Part shown: positions 34,532-44,639 of the stretch, piece by piece
Layout: each line of letters starts with the position of its first letter
How positions within the stretch are numbered: the first letter of the stretch is position 1
Source: Rhizobium sp. SG_E_25_P2
GTDB taxonomy: Bacteria; Pseudomonadota; Alphaproteobacteria; Rhizobiales; Rhizobiaceae
Assembly (NCBI RefSeq): GCF_029892285.1
Contig: NZ_JARXVM010000009.1
Location: 1-64,000 of the forward strand
Length of the DNA stretch: 64,000 nt
Reading direction: 5' to 3'
Position numbers and translations under genes: made by a program
Notes under the pieces: generated by a model
What the model was told of the DNA's origin: nothing
What the model saw: only the letters and a program-made list of their open reading frames with translations
The model's database searches: none

Positions 34532-35620
34532 TTACTTTTCCACTTTGCCGAGGACGATGACGTCCCCAGGATTCCACATCAGCGGCAGGGCGTCCCCGAC
34601 GGAGATCGTCCGGCTGAAGAAGTCGGCATCGCTCAGGATGGCGGTGAAGTCGTCCACGCCGGCGCCGGCCAGCGACAGCTTCACGGTCGAGCCGCGATAT
34701 TCGATGTTGGTCACCACGCCGTTGAAACCGAAGCCGGGCAGCGATGTCTCGCCGATCATCACGCGGTCGGTGCGGATGGCGATATCGATTGCTTCGCCCG
34801 CCACCGGGTTTCCGCCCGAGGCCGCGAATTGGCCGCCACCTGCCACGTCGAGCGTCAGCCCACTGTCGGAAACCGAGGCGACACGGCCCGTGACGACATT
34901 GTGGTCGCCCATGAAGCGGGCCACGAAGGCGGTGGCCGGCTGCTCGAACACCACGCGCGGCGCGGCCGCCTGCTCGATACGGCCGTCATTCATCACCACG
35001 ACGATGTCGGCGAGCGCCATGGCCTCTTCCTGGCTATGCGTCACATGTACGAAAGTGATGCCCAGCGAGGTCTGCAGTTTCTTCAGTTCCGCCCGCATAC
35101 GGATCTTGAGGAAGGGGTCGAGCGCGGACAGTGGCTCATCAAGCAGCAGCACTTCCGGATCTGTAATGAGCGCGCGCGCCAGCGCCACGCGCTGTTGCTG
35201 GCCGCCGGACAGTTGCGCCGGTCGTCGGTTGGCATAGGCTTCGAGTTGCATCAGCTTCAGCATTTCGAGCGCCTTCGACCGCCGGACATCCTTGTCGAGG
35301 CCCTTCATCTTCAGGCTGAAGGCGACGTTGTCGACGAGATCGAGATGTGGGAACAGCGCATAGGACTGGAACATCATCGCTGTGCCGCGCTTGGCCGGCG
35401 GCAGTTCGGTGATTAATGTGTTGCCGAGCAGAATATCGCCGCTTGAAATGGTCTCATGGCCGGCAATCATGCGCAGCGTGGATGTCTTGCCGCAGCCGGA
35501 AGGGCCGAGAAGGCAGCAATAGGAACCAGCGGGGATCTTGAGGCTGATCGCATGCACGGCGGTCGTTTGGTCGTAAATCTTGGAGACGGCGGCGATGTCG
35601 ATGTCTGCGGCTTTGCTCAT
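34532..35620 (-). CDS. polyamine-type ABC transporter ATPase (racemase operon)
   Basis: A 362-residue PotA-like ATPase: Walker A GPSGCGKTS, signature LSGGQQQRVALARA, Walker B VLLLDEPLSALD, switch histidine in VTHSQEEAM, and a TOBE-type C-terminal domain. I set the start at the ATG at 35620, preceded by aaaggagc. The upstream in-frame ATG at 35656 lacks such a site. It is the promoter-proximal gene of the operon ATPase, binding protein, permease, permease, racemase, and is divergent from an FCD-type regulator. Confidence 0.88.
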   Translation of the reverse strand: MSKAADIDIAAVSKIYDQTTAVHAISLKIPAGSYCCLLGPSGCGKTSTLRMIAGHETISSGDILLGNTLITELPPAKRGTAMMFQSYALFPHLDLVDNVAFSLKMKGLDKDVRRSKALEMLKLMQLEAYANRRPAQLSGGQQQRVALARALITDPEVLLLDEPLSALDPFLKIRMRAELKKLQTSLGITFVHVTHSQEEAMALADIVVVMNDGRIEQAAAPRVVFEQPATAFVARFMGDHNVVTGRVASVSDSGLTLDVAGGGQFAASGGNPVAGEAIDIAIRTDRVMIGETSLPGFGFNGVVTNIEYRGSTVKLSLAGAGVDDFTAILSDADFFSRTISVGDALPLMWNPGDVIVLGKVEK

Positions 35621-35760
35621 GCGGCGCTCCTTTTCGCGTCGCAACATATGATGCATGCCGCGTGCCAGTTCGAAAACGCCTAGGAGTCAGGCTCTATTCT
35701 CCGGATTGCGGCGGTCTTCGCCGTTGTTTTCATCATTGCGACAAATGTGCTGCGCATTAT

Positions 35761-35802
35761 TTGTGCGATTGTTCTCAATGTTTGTATATTATTGTATGCA
35801 AT
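35761..35802 (+). promoter_or_regulatory. promoter and operator of the FCD regulator / transporter divergon
   Basis: TTGTGC (35761-35766), an 18-bp spacer and TATATT (35785-35790) form a plausible promoter for the plus-strand regulator. It is directly followed by ATTG-TATG-CAAT (35791-35802), which matches the TTGT-N-CAA style of FadR/FCD-family operators. Autoregulation and control of the divergent transporter are inferred. Confidence 0.5.
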
Positions 35803-35881
35803 ATCTTCTGCGTCTGGATGCGATTGCCGGTTCCACAAAGCCTCATTCCGCGATACAACGAATCTGCACGGAAGAAGCGCT

Positions 35882-36592
35882 ATGAATCTCATCGACAAGA
35901 ACCTTTTGCTCGACCAGAACCAGGAGGATCGCGCCCAGTCGATCCGCGACAGCCTGCGCGATGCGATCATCGATCGCCGTCTGGGACCAGGCTCCAAGCT
36001 TGCGGAAGCCGAGGTCGGCGGGTTGTTCGATGTCAGCCGGACGGTGGTGCGCTCGGCGCTGCAGATGCTGGCTTATGAGGGATTGGTGCGAATAGAGCGC
36101 AATCGTGGCGCTTTCGTCTCCAACCCGACGCCAGAGGAAGCCCGCCAGGTGTTCGACACCCGCCGTCTCATCGAGCCGGGCATCGTGCGCGCGGCAACAG
36201 TTCGGATCTCGAAAGCGGATATCGATGATCTCCGCGATCATCTGACGCTCGAAGACCGGTTCATGAATGAACGCGGGCCAGCGGCGCGGCGCGCCGAAAT
36301 CAAGGCGTCAGGCGATTTTCATCTCAAGATTGCCCGGCATTCCGGCAACGCCATTCTCGAAAAATTCATGGATGAACTGGTGGCCCGTTCGTCGCTGGTG
36401 ATCGCGCTTTACGGCCGCACCGGCGTGTCCCGCTGCGGCCATAGCGAACATCGCGATCTCCTGGACGCCATGGAGCGTGGCGATGCGGACCGCGCCTGCG
36501 ATCTGATGCTGCATCACATCGATCATATCGAGGCGGATCTCGATCTACGCGAGGTGGCGGCGATGACGCTGAAGGACGCCTTGGCGACCTGA
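35882..36592 (+). CDS. FCD-type GntR transcriptional regulator
   Basis: A 236-residue regulator with a winged helix at about residues 15-75 (LAEAEVGGLFDVSRTVVRSAL in part) and a helical FCD domain. The metal-binding pattern is visible as Asp/His in SGDFHLKIARHSGN, with histidines in GHSEHRDLLDAM and LMLHHIDHIE. I took the ATG at 35882, preceded by ggaag. The open frame from 35747 would begin inside the promoter. It is divergent from the racemase/ABC operon, which it probably represses until a substrate binds. It converges on the long CoA-enzyme operon with only 23 bp between stop codons. Confidence 0.88.
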   Translation: MNLIDKNLLLDQNQEDRAQSIRDSLRDAIIDRRLGPGSKLAEAEVGGLFDVSRTVVRSALQMLAYEGLVRIERNRGAFVSNPTPEEARQVFDTRRLIEPGIVRAATVRISKADIDDLRDHLTLEDRFMNERGPAARRAEIKASGDFHLKIARHSGNAILEKFMDELVARSSLVIALYGRTGVSRCGHSEHRDLLDAMERGDADRACDLMLHHIDHIEADLDLREVAAMTLKDALAT

Positions 36593-36615
36593 GAGCGTCT
36601 TCGGCGCGGCTGCAA

Positions 36616-38595
36616 TCAGCGGCGTGCGATATACATCGGACCGCCTGTATGGGCCGGAAATCCATAGCCGTTGACGAGCACCAGATCGATATCGCTCGCT
36701 CTGAGCGCCACGCCGGAGTCCAGAAGACGCTGGCCCTCTTCCGCCATAGCTCTCAACAGTCGATCCAGGATGTCCTGTTGTGAAAAGGGCTGCGGAACGA
36801 TGTTTTTGGATGCGCGCAGCTCGGCGATGAGCGTGGTCACATCGGCATCCACCATGCGTTTGCCGTCGACATATTTATACCAGCCCAGGCCGTTCTTCTG
36901 GCCGAAACGGCCGGCCTCGCAGAGTCTGTCTGCGATTTCGACATAGCGTTCGCCGGGATCGCGCGTCGCCGCCTGTCGCTTGCGCCGCGCCCAGGCTATT
37001 TCAAGCCCGGCGAGATCGGAAATGGCGAAAGGTCCCATAGCCATGCCGAAGGCTTCGATCGCGCTGTCGATCTCATGCGGCTCTGCGCCGTCTTCCACCA
37101 GATATTCGGCCTCGCGGCGATAGGCGGAGAAGATGCGGTTGCCGATAAAGCCCTCGGTGACGCCCGAATAGATCGGCAGCTTGCGCATCGCCTTGGCGAC
37201 GGCGAAGCCGGTGGCGACGATCTCGGGGGCTGATTTTGCGCAGTGCACCACTTCAATCAGCCGCATGATATGCGCTGGCGAAAAGAAGTGCATTCCGAGC
37301 ACGCGCTCCGGGCGGGCAGTTGCGGCGGCGATGACATCGGGATCGAGATAAGAGGTGTTGGTGGCCAGAATGGCGTCGTCGCGCACCACTCCGTCGAGCC
37401 TCTTGAAGAGATCGATCTTGACGTCGAGATCGTCGAAGACAGCTTCGATCACCAGATCAGCGTCGGCGAGAGCGGCGAGGTTGCTGGCGACGGTGAGACG
37501 AGCGAGCCGCCCAGCATGCGCTGCCGCATCGATGCGCCCGCTAGAAAGCGCCTTGTCAAGAATGCCCGTGATGCGAAGCCTGCCCTTGTTGGCGGCGTCC
37601 TCGGTCTGTTCGACAACGGTGACGCGAAAGCCGGCATCGAGGGCGGCAACCGCAATGCCTGATCCCATCAGTCCCGCGCCGACCACGCCGATCGTCTCAA
37701 TTTTGCGTGGCGCCACGCCATCAAGCCCGGGAATTTTACCGGCTTCGCGTTCGGCGAAAAACACATGCCGGAGCGCCTGTGATTGCGGCGATTGTTTGAG
37801 CTTCAGGAAGGCGGCGCGTTCCTGGGCAAGACCATCCGCGAGCGGCGTCCGGCCTGCGGTTTCGATCAGCGTCACCGCTTCGCCCGGGGCGATCTGGCCT
37901 TTGGCTTTCGACAAGACTTTGCGCTTTGCAAATGCGATGTCTTCCTCGGAAGAGGGGGGAATAGTGATCTCCCCGGTCTTACGAAAACGATCGCCAGCGG
38001 CCTCCGACGCAACTTCGATAGCATGGGCGACGGGGTTTGCGGCGATGTCATCAATGACGCCCAGCGACAGCGCTTCTTCCGCTTTGACGCTTCGGCCCGA
38101 ACCGATCAGGTCGATGGCGACGGCTGCACCCGTCAGCCGCGGCAGGCGCTGTGTGCCGCCCGCGCCGGGGATGAGGCCCAACTTGACTTCGGGAAAGGCG
38201 ACAGAGGCGCTCAGTGCGGCGATGCGATACTGGCAGGCCAGCGCAATCTCCAGCCCGCCGCCGAGCGCTGCGCCATTCAATGCAGCAATGACCGGCTTCG
38301 ATGAACTTTCGAGCAACTGGCAGACATCGGGCAGAATGGGCGCGACCGGCGGTTTGTCGAATTCGGTAATGTCGGCGCCGCCCACGAAGATCCGTCCGGC
38401 GCCTGTCAAAACGACAGCTTTGATAGCAGCGTCATTCCCGGCGTCGGCGATCCCCGCCGCCAAACCCTGCCGCATCGCAAGCGAGGCGGCGTTGACGGGA
38501 GGGTTATCGAGGGTGATCAACAGCACGCCGTCCTGCGCCACGCCGCTGACACAGTTCGAATAGGTCCTCACCGGGTTTGTTGCCGCGCTTACCAT
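36616..38595 (-). CDS. bifunctional enoyl-CoA hydratase / 3-hydroxyacyl-CoA dehydrogenase
   Basis: A 659-residue fusion protein of the FadB/FadJ or peroxisomal type. The crotonase half spans about residues 1-190, with oxyanion glycines in ALNGAALGGGLEIALAC and a proximal glutamate in PEVKLGLIPGAGGTQ. The NAD-binding dehydrogenase half begins at about 300 (GVVGAGLMGSGIAVAALDAG) and has the catalytic His in GMHFFSPAHIM. Two C-terminal helical domains end the protein. It would hydrate and oxidise ring-opened CoA thioesters from the aminobenzoyl-CoA pathway. It is the last gene of the operon. I used the ATG at 38595; a GTG at 38601 overlaps the RidA-like stop. Confidence 0.88.
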   Translation of the reverse strand: MVSAATNPVRTYSNCVSGVAQDGVLLITLDNPPVNAASLAMRQGLAAGIADAGNDAAIKAVVLTGAGRIFVGGADITEFDKPPVAPILPDVCQLLESSSKPVIAALNGAALGGGLEIALACQYRIAALSASVAFPEVKLGLIPGAGGTQRLPRLTGAAVAIDLIGSGRSVKAEEALSLGVIDDIAANPVAHAIEVASEAAGDRFRKTGEITIPPSSEEDIAFAKRKVLSKAKGQIAPGEAVTLIETAGRTPLADGLAQERAAFLKLKQSPQSQALRHVFFAEREAGKIPGLDGVAPRKIETIGVVGAGLMGSGIAVAALDAGFRVTVVEQTEDAANKGRLRITGILDKALSSGRIDAAAHAGRLARLTVASNLAALADADLVIEAVFDDLDVKIDLFKRLDGVVRDDAILATNTSYLDPDVIAAATARPERVLGMHFFSPAHIMRLIEVVHCAKSAPEIVATGFAVAKAMRKLPIYSGVTEGFIGNRIFSAYRREAEYLVEDGAEPHEIDSAIEAFGMAMGPFAISDLAGLEIAWARRKRQAATRDPGERYVEIADRLCEAGRFGQKNGLGWYKYVDGKRMVDADVTTLIAELRASKNIVPQPFSQQDILDRLLRAMAEEGQRLLDSGVALRASDIDLVLVNGYGFPAHTGGPMYIARR

Positions 38596-38597
38596 GA

Positions 38598-38996
38598 TCA
38601 CGCGTCCGGAATGACGGCGGTGGCCTGAATTTCGATCTTGGCGCGATCCTCGACAAGCGCCACGACCTGCATGGCGGCCATGGCGGGGTAGTGCCGACCG
38701 ATCGTGTCGCGATAGGCCTGACCGATGCCTTTGAGATTGCTGAGATATTCCTGCTTGTCGGTGAAGTACCAGGTCATCGAAGTGATATGTTTGGGCTCGG
38801 CGCCGGCTTCGGCCAGCACGGCCACGACATTCTCCAGCGTCTGGCGCACCTGACCGACGAAATCATCGGTTTCGAACTGGTTCTGGCCGTTCCAGCCGAT
38901 CTGGCCGCCGACGAAGATCATGCGTCCGCGCGCCTCGACGCCGTTGGCGTAGCCGATGGGCTTGGCCCAGCCTTCAGGTTGCAGGATCGTGTGCAT
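38598..38996 (-). CDS. RidA-family protein with altered active site
   Basis: A 132-residue YjgF/YER057c/RidA-fold protein. Classical RidA enzymes hydrolyse reactive enamines and imines to ketones and ammonia, using an arginine (in PARSCVEV) to hold the substrate carboxylate. In this protein the equivalent stretch is PAMAAMQV, with Met106 where that arginine should be. The partner glutamate (Glu122, IEIQA) is kept. Its operon encodes 2-aminobenzoyl-CoA monooxygenase/reductase, whose product is a cyclic enamine CoA ester without a free carboxylate. I therefore infer enamine hydrolysis of that ester. Loss of deaminase activity is the alternative. The gene overlaps the thioesterase by 23 bases. 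Confidence 0.8.
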   Translation of the reverse strand: MHTILQPEGWAKPIGYANGVEARGRMIFVGGQIGWNGQNQFETDDFVGQVRQTLENVVAVLAEAGAEPKHITSMTWYFTDKQEYLSNLKGIGQAYRDTIGRHYPAMAAMQVVALVEDRAKIEIQATAVIPDA

Positions 38997-39402
38997 GGTC
39001 GGTCTCCAGATGATGGGTCAGCGCGGCGCGGAGGTTGTCCGGCCACGGGCAGGAAGAATGGGTGTCGAGGGATGTAGCGACCAGCCGATGGCTGGCGGTG
39101 AACAGAACGTCGCCGCGCGCCGACACAGTGTGGTCGAGATCGAGCGAGGTGCGGCCGATGCCGCTAACCTTGATGGCAAATTGCAGCAGGTCGCCGTGAA
39201 AGCCCGGTCGCTTGAAGGTCAGATTAAGGCTCACCGTTGGCGTGCCCATCCTCAGATCTTCGATCATCGGCCGACGAGGCGCGCCGATCGACGCGAAGAA
39301 CTCCTCGATCGCGCCGTCGAGCAGACGGAGGTAAGACGGATAATAGGCGATGCCGCTCGGATCGCAGTCGCCGAAACGTAGCGGCGTTGTGCAATGGAAC
39401 AT
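38974..39402 (-). CDS. 4-hydroxybenzoyl-CoA-thioesterase-type hotdog thioesterase
   Basis: A 142-residue hotdog-fold protein. The N-terminal LRFGDCDPSGIAYYPSYL motif holds the conserved aspartate (Asp14) that acts as base or nucleophile in 4-hydroxybenzoyl-CoA thioesterases. It would release CoA from a dead-end or pathway thioester, protecting the CoA pool during aromatic degradation. The gene lies three bases after the acyl-CoA dehydrogenase and overlaps the RidA-like gene by 23 bases, so translation is coupled. The precise acyl group is unknown. Confidence 0.82.
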   Translation of the reverse strand: MFHCTTPLRFGDCDPSGIAYYPSYLRLLDGAIEEFFASIGAPRRPMIEDLRMGTPTVSLNLTFKRPGFHGDLLQFAIKVSGIGRTSLDLDHTVSARGDVLFTASHRLVATSLDTHSSCPWPDNLRAALTHHLETDHAHDPAT

Positions 39403-39405
39403 CGC

Positions 39406-40575
39406 TCAGCCCGCCTTTATCAGTTCGCGCGCCACGATCAGTTTCTGCACTTCGGTCGCGCCCTCATAGATCCTGAGCGCGCGGATTTCCCGGTAGAGGC
39501 TCTCGACGATCTCGCCTGTCCGGACGCCGCGCCCCCCGAACAATTGCACGGCGCGGTCGATCACACTTTGCGCGGTCTCGGTCGCAGTCATCTTGGCCAT
39601 GGCCGCCTCCTTGGTGGTCGGCAGCTTCTGCACATCACGGCGCCAGGCGGCGCGATAGGTGAGGAGGGAAGCGGCATCGATGCCGGTCGCCATGTCACCT
39701 AGCGAAGCCTGGGTCAGTTGCAGATCGCCGAGGGTCGCGCCGAACATTTTTCTCGTCCTGGCATGCGCGAGCGCTTCATCCAGCGCCCGCCGGGCAAAGC
39801 CGATGGCAGCGGCGGCAACTGAGGCGCGGAAAATGTCGAGCGTGCGCATGGCGATCTTGAAGCCTTCGCCCGGAGCGCCGAGCCTTCGCGACGCCGGTAT
39901 GCGGCAACCGTCGAAGCGGATGGTGGCGAGCGGATGCGGCGCGATCACATCGATACGCTCCGTGATTGAGAAGCCGGGATCATCGGCAAAGACCACAAAA
40001 GCCGAGATGCCGCGCGTGCCCGGGGCTTCGCCGGTGCGGGCGAAGACGGTGTAGACATTGGCGATGCCGCCATTGGAAATCCAGGTCTTTTCACCATCGA
40101 GCACATAGCTGTCGCCATCCTCGCGAGCTGCGCAGGCCATGGCGGCGACATCGGAACCAGCTTCCTTTTCCGACAGCGCGAAGGCGGAGATCCATTCGCC
40201 GGAGGTCACCTTGGGAAGAACGGCGGCTTTCAGCTCGTCCGATCCCGAGAGACCGATCGCGCCGGTGCCCAGGCCCTGCATGGCGAAGGCGAAATCGGCG
40301 AGCCCGTCATGCCAGGCCAGCGTTTCGCGCGCGAGGCAGACGGCGCGGGAGTCGATCGCGGTTTTGCCCGCGTCGCCAGTGGCGAGGCCAAGAAGTCCCG
40401 CGTCCCCCAGCCGCCTGACGAGGTCGCGGCAGGCGCGGTCGGTGTCGTGGTGATCGACAGACGCGAGCGCGCCGCTCGCGGCGAACGCATCTAGTCGTTC
40501 AGCGACGGCGCGATGTTCCGGACCGAAAAACGGCCAGTCGAGATGGTCGCGGGTGGGGCCTGTAAGCGTCGACAT
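39406..40575 (-). CDS. acyl-CoA dehydrogenase
   Basis: A 389-residue FAD-dependent acyl-CoA dehydrogenase. The family motifs [14 protein letters not shown] and [13 protein letters not shown] bind flavin and substrate. The C-terminal helical domain contains [11 protein letters not shown] and ends with the catalytic glutamate in [10 protein letters not shown]. It would introduce a double bond into an alicyclic or ring-opened CoA thioester from 2-aminobenzoyl-CoA metabolism. It shares one base with the preceding enoyl-CoA hydratase gene, and three bases separate it from the thioesterase gene. Confidence 0.88.
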   Translation of the reverse strand: MSTLTGPTRDHLDWPFFGPEHRAVAERLDAFAASGALASVDHHDTDRACRDLVRRLGDAGLLGLATGDAGKTAIDSRAVCLARETLAWHDGLADFAFAMQGLGTGAIGLSGSDELKAAVLPKVTSGEWISAFALSEKEAGSDVAAMACAAREDGDSYVLDGEKTWISNGGIANVYTVFARTGEAPGTRGISAFVVFADDPGFSITERIDVIAPHPLATIRFDGCRIPASRRLGAPGEGFKIAMRTLDIFRASVAAAAIGFARRALDEALAHARTRKMFGATLGDLQLTQASLGDMATGIDAASLLTYRAAWRRDVQKLPTTKEAAMAKMTATETAQSVIDRAVQLFGGRGVRTGEIVESLYREIRALRIYEGATEVQKLIVARELIKAG

Positions 40576-41426
40576 CAGTTGCCCTCGAAGACAGGCTTGC
40601 GTTTGGCGGCGAAGGCTTCGAAGGCGCGGCGGAAATCGCCTGTGGCCATGCAGATCGCCTGCGCCTGGGCTTCAGATTCGATCATTTCATCGATGCCCAT
40701 CGCCCATTCCTGGTTTAGCATGGTCTTGGTGACGCCATGGGCGAACCAGGGGCCATCGGCGATCGAACGCGCGAGATCCGCCGCTGCTTTATCCAGATCT
40801 TCGGCGGCATGCAGGCGATTGAAGAAGCCCCAGCGTTCGCCTTCCTCGGCGCTCATGAAGCGGCCGGTATAGAGCAGTTCGGCGGCGCGTCCCTGGCCGA
40901 TGATGCGCGGAAGGATGCCGCAGGCGCCCATATCGGCGCCGGCGAGACCAACTCGTGTGAACAGAAATGCGGTCTTGGCCTCCGGCGTCGCAAGCCGGAG
41001 GTCCGACGCCATGGCGAGGATCGCGCCTGCGCCGGCGCAGATGCCGTCGATGGCCGCCACGATCTGCTGTGGGCACTTCTTCATCGCTTTGACGAGATCG
41101 CCGGTCATGCGGGTGAAGGCCAGGAGATCCGGCATTTTCATGCGCGTCAGCGGTTCGATGATCTCGAACATATCGCCGCCGGAAGAGAAATTGCCGCCTG
41201 CGCCCTTGAGCACGATCGTCCTGACATCCGAGGCGTAAGCGAGATCGCGGAAGAGATCGCGCAGCTCCGCATAGCTTTCGAAAGTCAGCGGGTTCTTCTT
41301 GTCCGGCCGGTTCAGCGTCAGCGTCGCCACCCGTCCGTCGCCTTCGACCGACCACAGGAAATGCTTGGGGGCATAATCCCGGAAGGGGCGGAGATGGCCG
41401 CTCATGCTTGCCTGTTCGTTGCTCAT
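40575..41426 (-). CDS. enoyl-CoA hydratase/isomerase family protein
   Basis: A 283-residue crotonase-fold enzyme. The oxyanion-hole segments are [15 protein letters not shown] and [18 protein letters not shown]; the second catalytic region is [16 protein letters not shown]. The start is the ATG at 41426, which overlaps the SDR stop by four bases; the longer open frame reaching 42044 is out of the family. In this operon it could hydrate a double bond or hydrolytically open the ring after the monooxygenase/reductase step. Which of these it does cannot be decided from the sequence. Confidence 0.86.
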   Translation of the reverse strand: MSNEQASMSGHLRPFRDYAPKHFLWSVEGDGRVATLTLNRPDKKNPLTFESYAELRDLFRDLAYASDVRTIVLKGAGGNFSSGGDMFEIIEPLTRMKMPDLLAFTRMTGDLVKAMKKCPQQIVAAIDGICAGAGAILAMASDLRLATPEAKTAFLFTRVGLAGADMGACGILPRIIGQGRAAELLYTGRFMSAEEGERWGFFNRLHAAEDLDKAAADLARSIADGPWFAHGVTKTMLNQEWAMGIDEMIESEAQAQAICMATGDFRRAFEAFAAKRKPVFEGN

Positions 41427-42208
41427 CCTGTCATGACCTCCCCGCCGGCGATGGCGATCGCCTGGCCTGTGATTGCATCTGAGCCCGGCGACGCCAGCCA
41501 GAGAACCGCGTCCGCAACTTCTTCCGGCTTCACCAGCCGCCCTTGCGGATTCGACTTCGTGAATTCGGCCAGCGCCTGTTCTTCCGTCCGTCCGGTTTTC
41601 GCGACGATTTCGGCGATCGAGCGGGCGATGATCGGCGTATCGGTAAATCCGGGGCAGACGGCGTTGACCGTCACGCCCTTCTTGGCGAGCTCCAGCGCCA
41701 GTGACCGGGTCAGGCCGACCACGCCATGTTTCGCAGCGCAATAGGCGGAGACATAGGCATAGCCGGTCAGGCCGGCGGTCGATGCGACATTGACGATGCG
41801 CGCGCCCTTGCCGAACGCCTTGAGATCGGCAAGCGCCGCCTGCGTGACGTTGAAGACGCCGGTGAGATCGACCGTGAGAACATGTGTCCACATGTCGAGC
41901 GTCGTCTTCTCGAACGGCGCGCTCGGCGCTTCCCCGGCATTGTTGATGAGGATGCTCACCGGCCCAAAGGCGGCGCGGGCCGTCTCCAGCCCCGCCGCAA
42001 TCGCCGCCGTATCGGTCACATCGAAGCCGGACAGGACGAGGCAACCGCCCTCAGGCAGTTCGCGCGCCAACGCTTCCAGCGGCTCCCGGCGACGGCCTGC
42101 CAGCGTTACCCTCGCGCCGGCCTGCACGAGACTGCGCGCGATGGCGGCGCCGATGCCGCTGCCGGCGCCGGTGACGAGAGCGTGACGTCCTTGAAGCGGA
42201 GACGGCAT
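41423..42208 (-). CDS. SDR-family dehydrogenase (3-hydroxyacyl-CoA type)
   Basis: A 261-residue short-chain dehydrogenase with TGAGSGIG near residue 15, NNAGEAP near residue 90, serine in [10 protein letters not shown] and YCAAK. The C-terminus ends with [11 protein letters not shown]. It resembles 3-hydroxyacyl-CoA or 3-hydroxybutyrate dehydrogenases. Encoded three bases after the aminobenzoyl-CoA monooxygenase/reductase, it probably oxidises or reduces an alicyclic hydroxyl of the first pathway intermediate. The ATGA overlap with the hydratase couples the two. Confidence 0.84.
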   Translation of the reverse strand: MPSPLQGRHALVTGAGSGIGAAIARSLVQAGARVTLAGRRREPLEALARELPEGGCLVLSGFDVTDTAAIAAGLETARAAFGPVSILINNAGEAPSAPFEKTTLDMWTHVLTVDLTGVFNVTQAALADLKAFGKGARIVNVASTAGLTGYAYVSAYCAAKHGVVGLTRSLALELAKKGVTVNAVCPGFTDTPIIARSIAEIVAKTGRTEEQALAEFTKSNPQGRLVKPEEVADAVLWLASPGSDAITGQAIAIAGGEVMTG

Positions 42209-42211
42209 CGC

Positions 42212-44536
42212 TTACTTTGCTCCGCCGCCGGCCTGCTGGGCGCGGACGAGATTGGTCTCATATTGCGCCTTGCTGGAGTAATACTGCTTGGGCCAGGCCA
42301 CTGATTGCAGCCCGATCTTAGCGGCCTCGTGCAAGGCCCAGGCCGGATCGGCGAGATGCGGACGGGCGACAGCGCAGAGATCGGCGCGACCGGCCGCGAT
42401 GATCGAATTGGCGTGATCGGCTTCCGAAATGGCGCCCACGGCGATGGTGGGGATGCCAACTTCGTTGCGGATCTTGTCGGAGAAGGGCGTCTGGAACAGG
42501 CGGCCGTAAACGGGCTTTTCTTCCTTCCAGACCTGACCCGACGAGCAGTCGATCATGTCGGCGCCGGCTTCCTTGAACATTGCGGCGAAGATCGCGGCGT
42601 CCTCGGGCGTGTTGCCGCCGTCGAACCAGTCATGGCAGGACAGGCGCACCGAAATCGGCTTGTCCTGCGGCCAGACTGCGCGGATGGCGCGGAACACGTC
42701 CAGCGGATAACGGGCGCGGGCCGCGTGATCGCCGCCATATTCGTCGGTGCGGCGGTTGGTGAGCGGCGACAGGAAGCTCGACAAGAGATAGCCATGCGCG
42801 CAATGGAGTTCGAGCCAGTCGGCGCCGGTGGTCGCGGCCAGTTGTGCGGCGCGAACATGGTCCTGCAGCACCCGGTCGAGATCGGCGCGATCCATCGCCT
42901 TCGGCGTCTGGCTATGCTTGAGATAGGGAAGGGCGGAGGCCGACAGCAGCGGCCATGAACCCTCTTCGAGCGGCTGGTCGATGCCGTCCCAGGCGAGCTT
43001 GGTCGCTCCCTTGCGGCCGGCATGGCCGATCTGGATGCCTACTTTGGCAGGCGAGTTGAAATGCACGAACTCCACCAGCCGCTTCCAGCCGTCCGCCTGC
43101 TCCTCGTTCCAGAGACCGAGGCAGCCGGGCGTGATCCTGCCATCCGGCGAGACGCAGGTCATTTCGCCGAAGACGAGGCCGGCGCCGCCCATGGCGCGCG
43201 AGCCGAGATGAACGAGATGGAAATCGTTGATCAGGCCGTCCTTGGCCGAATACATCGCCATCGGCGACATCACCACGCGGTTCGGCAGCGTCACGTTCCG
43301 GACCGTGAAGGGCGTGAACATCGGCGGCAGGCAGCGGTCGTTCGCTGTTGCGTCGAGGCCGGCCTTGCGGGCGAACCAGCGCTCATAGCCTTCCAGCCAG
43401 TTTTTATCGCGAAGGCGCAGATTTTCATGGCTGATGCGCTGCGAACGGGTCAGCATCGAATACATGAACTGTTCCGGCTCCAGCGTGTCGGCATAGCGCC
43501 GCCCCACGACCTCGAACCATTCCATGGCGTTGCGCGCCGCATTCTGGATGCGGGCGACATCGACGCGGCGGATCTCCTCATAGGCGGACAGCACATCCGG
43601 GATCTTCGCCTTGCCGTGACCGGCCTTGTTGAACTGATTGGTCAGCTCGATCGCGTCGTCGATAGCGAGCTTGGTGCCCGAACCGATGGCGAAATGAGCC
43701 GTATGGGCGGCGTCGCCCATCAGCACGACATGCGAATTGCCGTTGAAATGGCTCCACTTGCCGCAGATCAGGCGATTGAAGTTCAGCCAGGCCGAACCGC
43801 GCAGATGCCGGGCATTGGTCATCAGTTCGGCGCCTTCCAGCACCTCGGAGAACAGGTCTTGGCAGAAATCGATCGAGCCCTGCTGGTCGAGCGCGCCCAG
43901 CCCATGTTTCTCATAGGCTTCTTCGGTCGTCTCGACGATGAAGGTCGAGGTCTGGTCGTCGAACTTGTAAATATGCGCCTGGAACCAGCCATGGTCCGTC
44001 TTGCGGAAATCGAAGGTGAAGGCGTCGTAGAGTTTGTTGGTGCCGAGCCAGATATAGCGGTTCGGCCGCGTGACGAGATCCGGCTGGAAAACGTCGGGAT
44101 AATGATTGCGGACTCTGGAATTGAAGCCGTCGGAGGCGATGATCAGGTCGGCGTCTGGGAAGTCGAGATCGCTGTCGACGTCGGTTTCGAACTTCAGTTC
44201 GACGCCGAGCGCTTCGCAGCGGCGCTGCAGGATGTTCAGCAGCTTCTTGCGGCCGATGCCGACAAAGCCGTGGCCGGTGGTGCGTTGGCGCGTGCCCTTG
44301 AACAGAACTTCGATGTCGTCCCAGTGATTGAAGGCGTCCTGGATTTCGGCGGCGCTTTCCGGATCCCAGACCTTCATGGCCTGCATGGTGGCGTCGGAAA
44401 ACACCACGCCCCAGCCGAATGTGTCGTAGGGGCGGTTGCGCTCGACCACGGTTATGGAATGCGACGGGTCGAATTTCTTCATCAGCAGGCTGAAATAGAG
44501 CCCGGCGGGGCCGCCGCCAATACATACGATCCGCAT
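42212..44536 (-). CDS. 2-aminobenzoyl-CoA monooxygenase/reductase-like fusion
   Basis: A 774-residue two-domain flavoprotein. Residues 1-380 form a FAD monooxygenase ([13 protein letters not shown], then [22 protein letters not shown]). Residues about 400-770 form an old-yellow-enzyme-type FMN reductase ([21 protein letters not shown] in part, [22 protein letters not shown] in part). This architecture and length match the 2-aminobenzoyl-CoA monooxygenase/reductase of aerobic anthranilate degradation. That enzyme hydroxylates and then reduces the ring of anthraniloyl-CoA to a non-aromatic enamine ketone. Salicylyl-CoA hydroxylases are close relatives. It is the first gene of a seven-gene operon with its own promoter and operator at 44574-44616. 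Confidence 0.87.
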   Translation of the reverse strand: MRIVCIGGGPAGLYFSLLMKKFDPSHSITVVERNRPYDTFGWGVVFSDATMQAMKVWDPESAAEIQDAFNHWDDIEVLFKGTRQRTTGHGFVGIGRKKLLNILQRRCEALGVELKFETDVDSDLDFPDADLIIASDGFNSRVRNHYPDVFQPDLVTRPNRYIWLGTNKLYDAFTFDFRKTDHGWFQAHIYKFDDQTSTFIVETTEEAYEKHGLGALDQQGSIDFCQDLFSEVLEGAELMTNARHLRGSAWLNFNRLICGKWSHFNGNSHVVLMGDAAHTAHFAIGSGTKLAIDDAIELTNQFNKAGHGKAKIPDVLSAYEEIRRVDVARIQNAARNAMEWFEVVGRRYADTLEPEQFMYSMLTRSQRISHENLRLRDKNWLEGYERWFARKAGLDATANDRCLPPMFTPFTVRNVTLPNRVVMSPMAMYSAKDGLINDFHLVHLGSRAMGGAGLVFGEMTCVSPDGRITPGCLGLWNEEQADGWKRLVEFVHFNSPAKVGIQIGHAGRKGATKLAWDGIDQPLEEGSWPLLSASALPYLKHSQTPKAMDRADLDRVLQDHVRAAQLAATTGADWLELHCAHGYLLSSFLSPLTNRRTDEYGGDHAARARYPLDVFRAIRAVWPQDKPISVRLSCHDWFDGGNTPEDAAIFAAMFKEAGADMIDCSSGQVWKEEKPVYGRLFQTPFSDKIRNEVGIPTIAVGAISEADHANSIIAAGRADLCAVARPHLADPAWALHEAAKIGLQSVAWPKQYYSSKAQYETNLVRAQQAGGGAK

Positions 44537-44573
44537 ATCGGTTCCCTCTTCTCCATCGAGAGCAAGTTGCTCT

Positions 44574-44616
44574 GATATTTTAAGATTAAAGTAAATTGAC
44601 GGACTGCGTCTGTCAA
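44574..44616 (-). promoter_or_regulatory. promoter of the aminobenzoyl-CoA operon with overlapping operator
   Basis: On the minus strand TTGACA (44616-44611), a 17-bp spacer and TACTTT (44593-44588) form the promoter. TTTTAA-GA-TTAAAG (plus strand 44578-44591) covers the -10 box and the start point. The same TTTTAA-N2-TTAAA pattern recurs at 44645, 47393 and 54487. Confidence 0.65.
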
Positions 44617-44639
44617 TGCGGCGACATCGCCCTTGCGCA

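Noticed and set aside
43022-44575. A 517-codon open frame antisense to the aminobenzoyl-CoA monooxygenase/reductase.
   Set aside because: No family resemblance, and it runs through the promoter and operator of the true gene.
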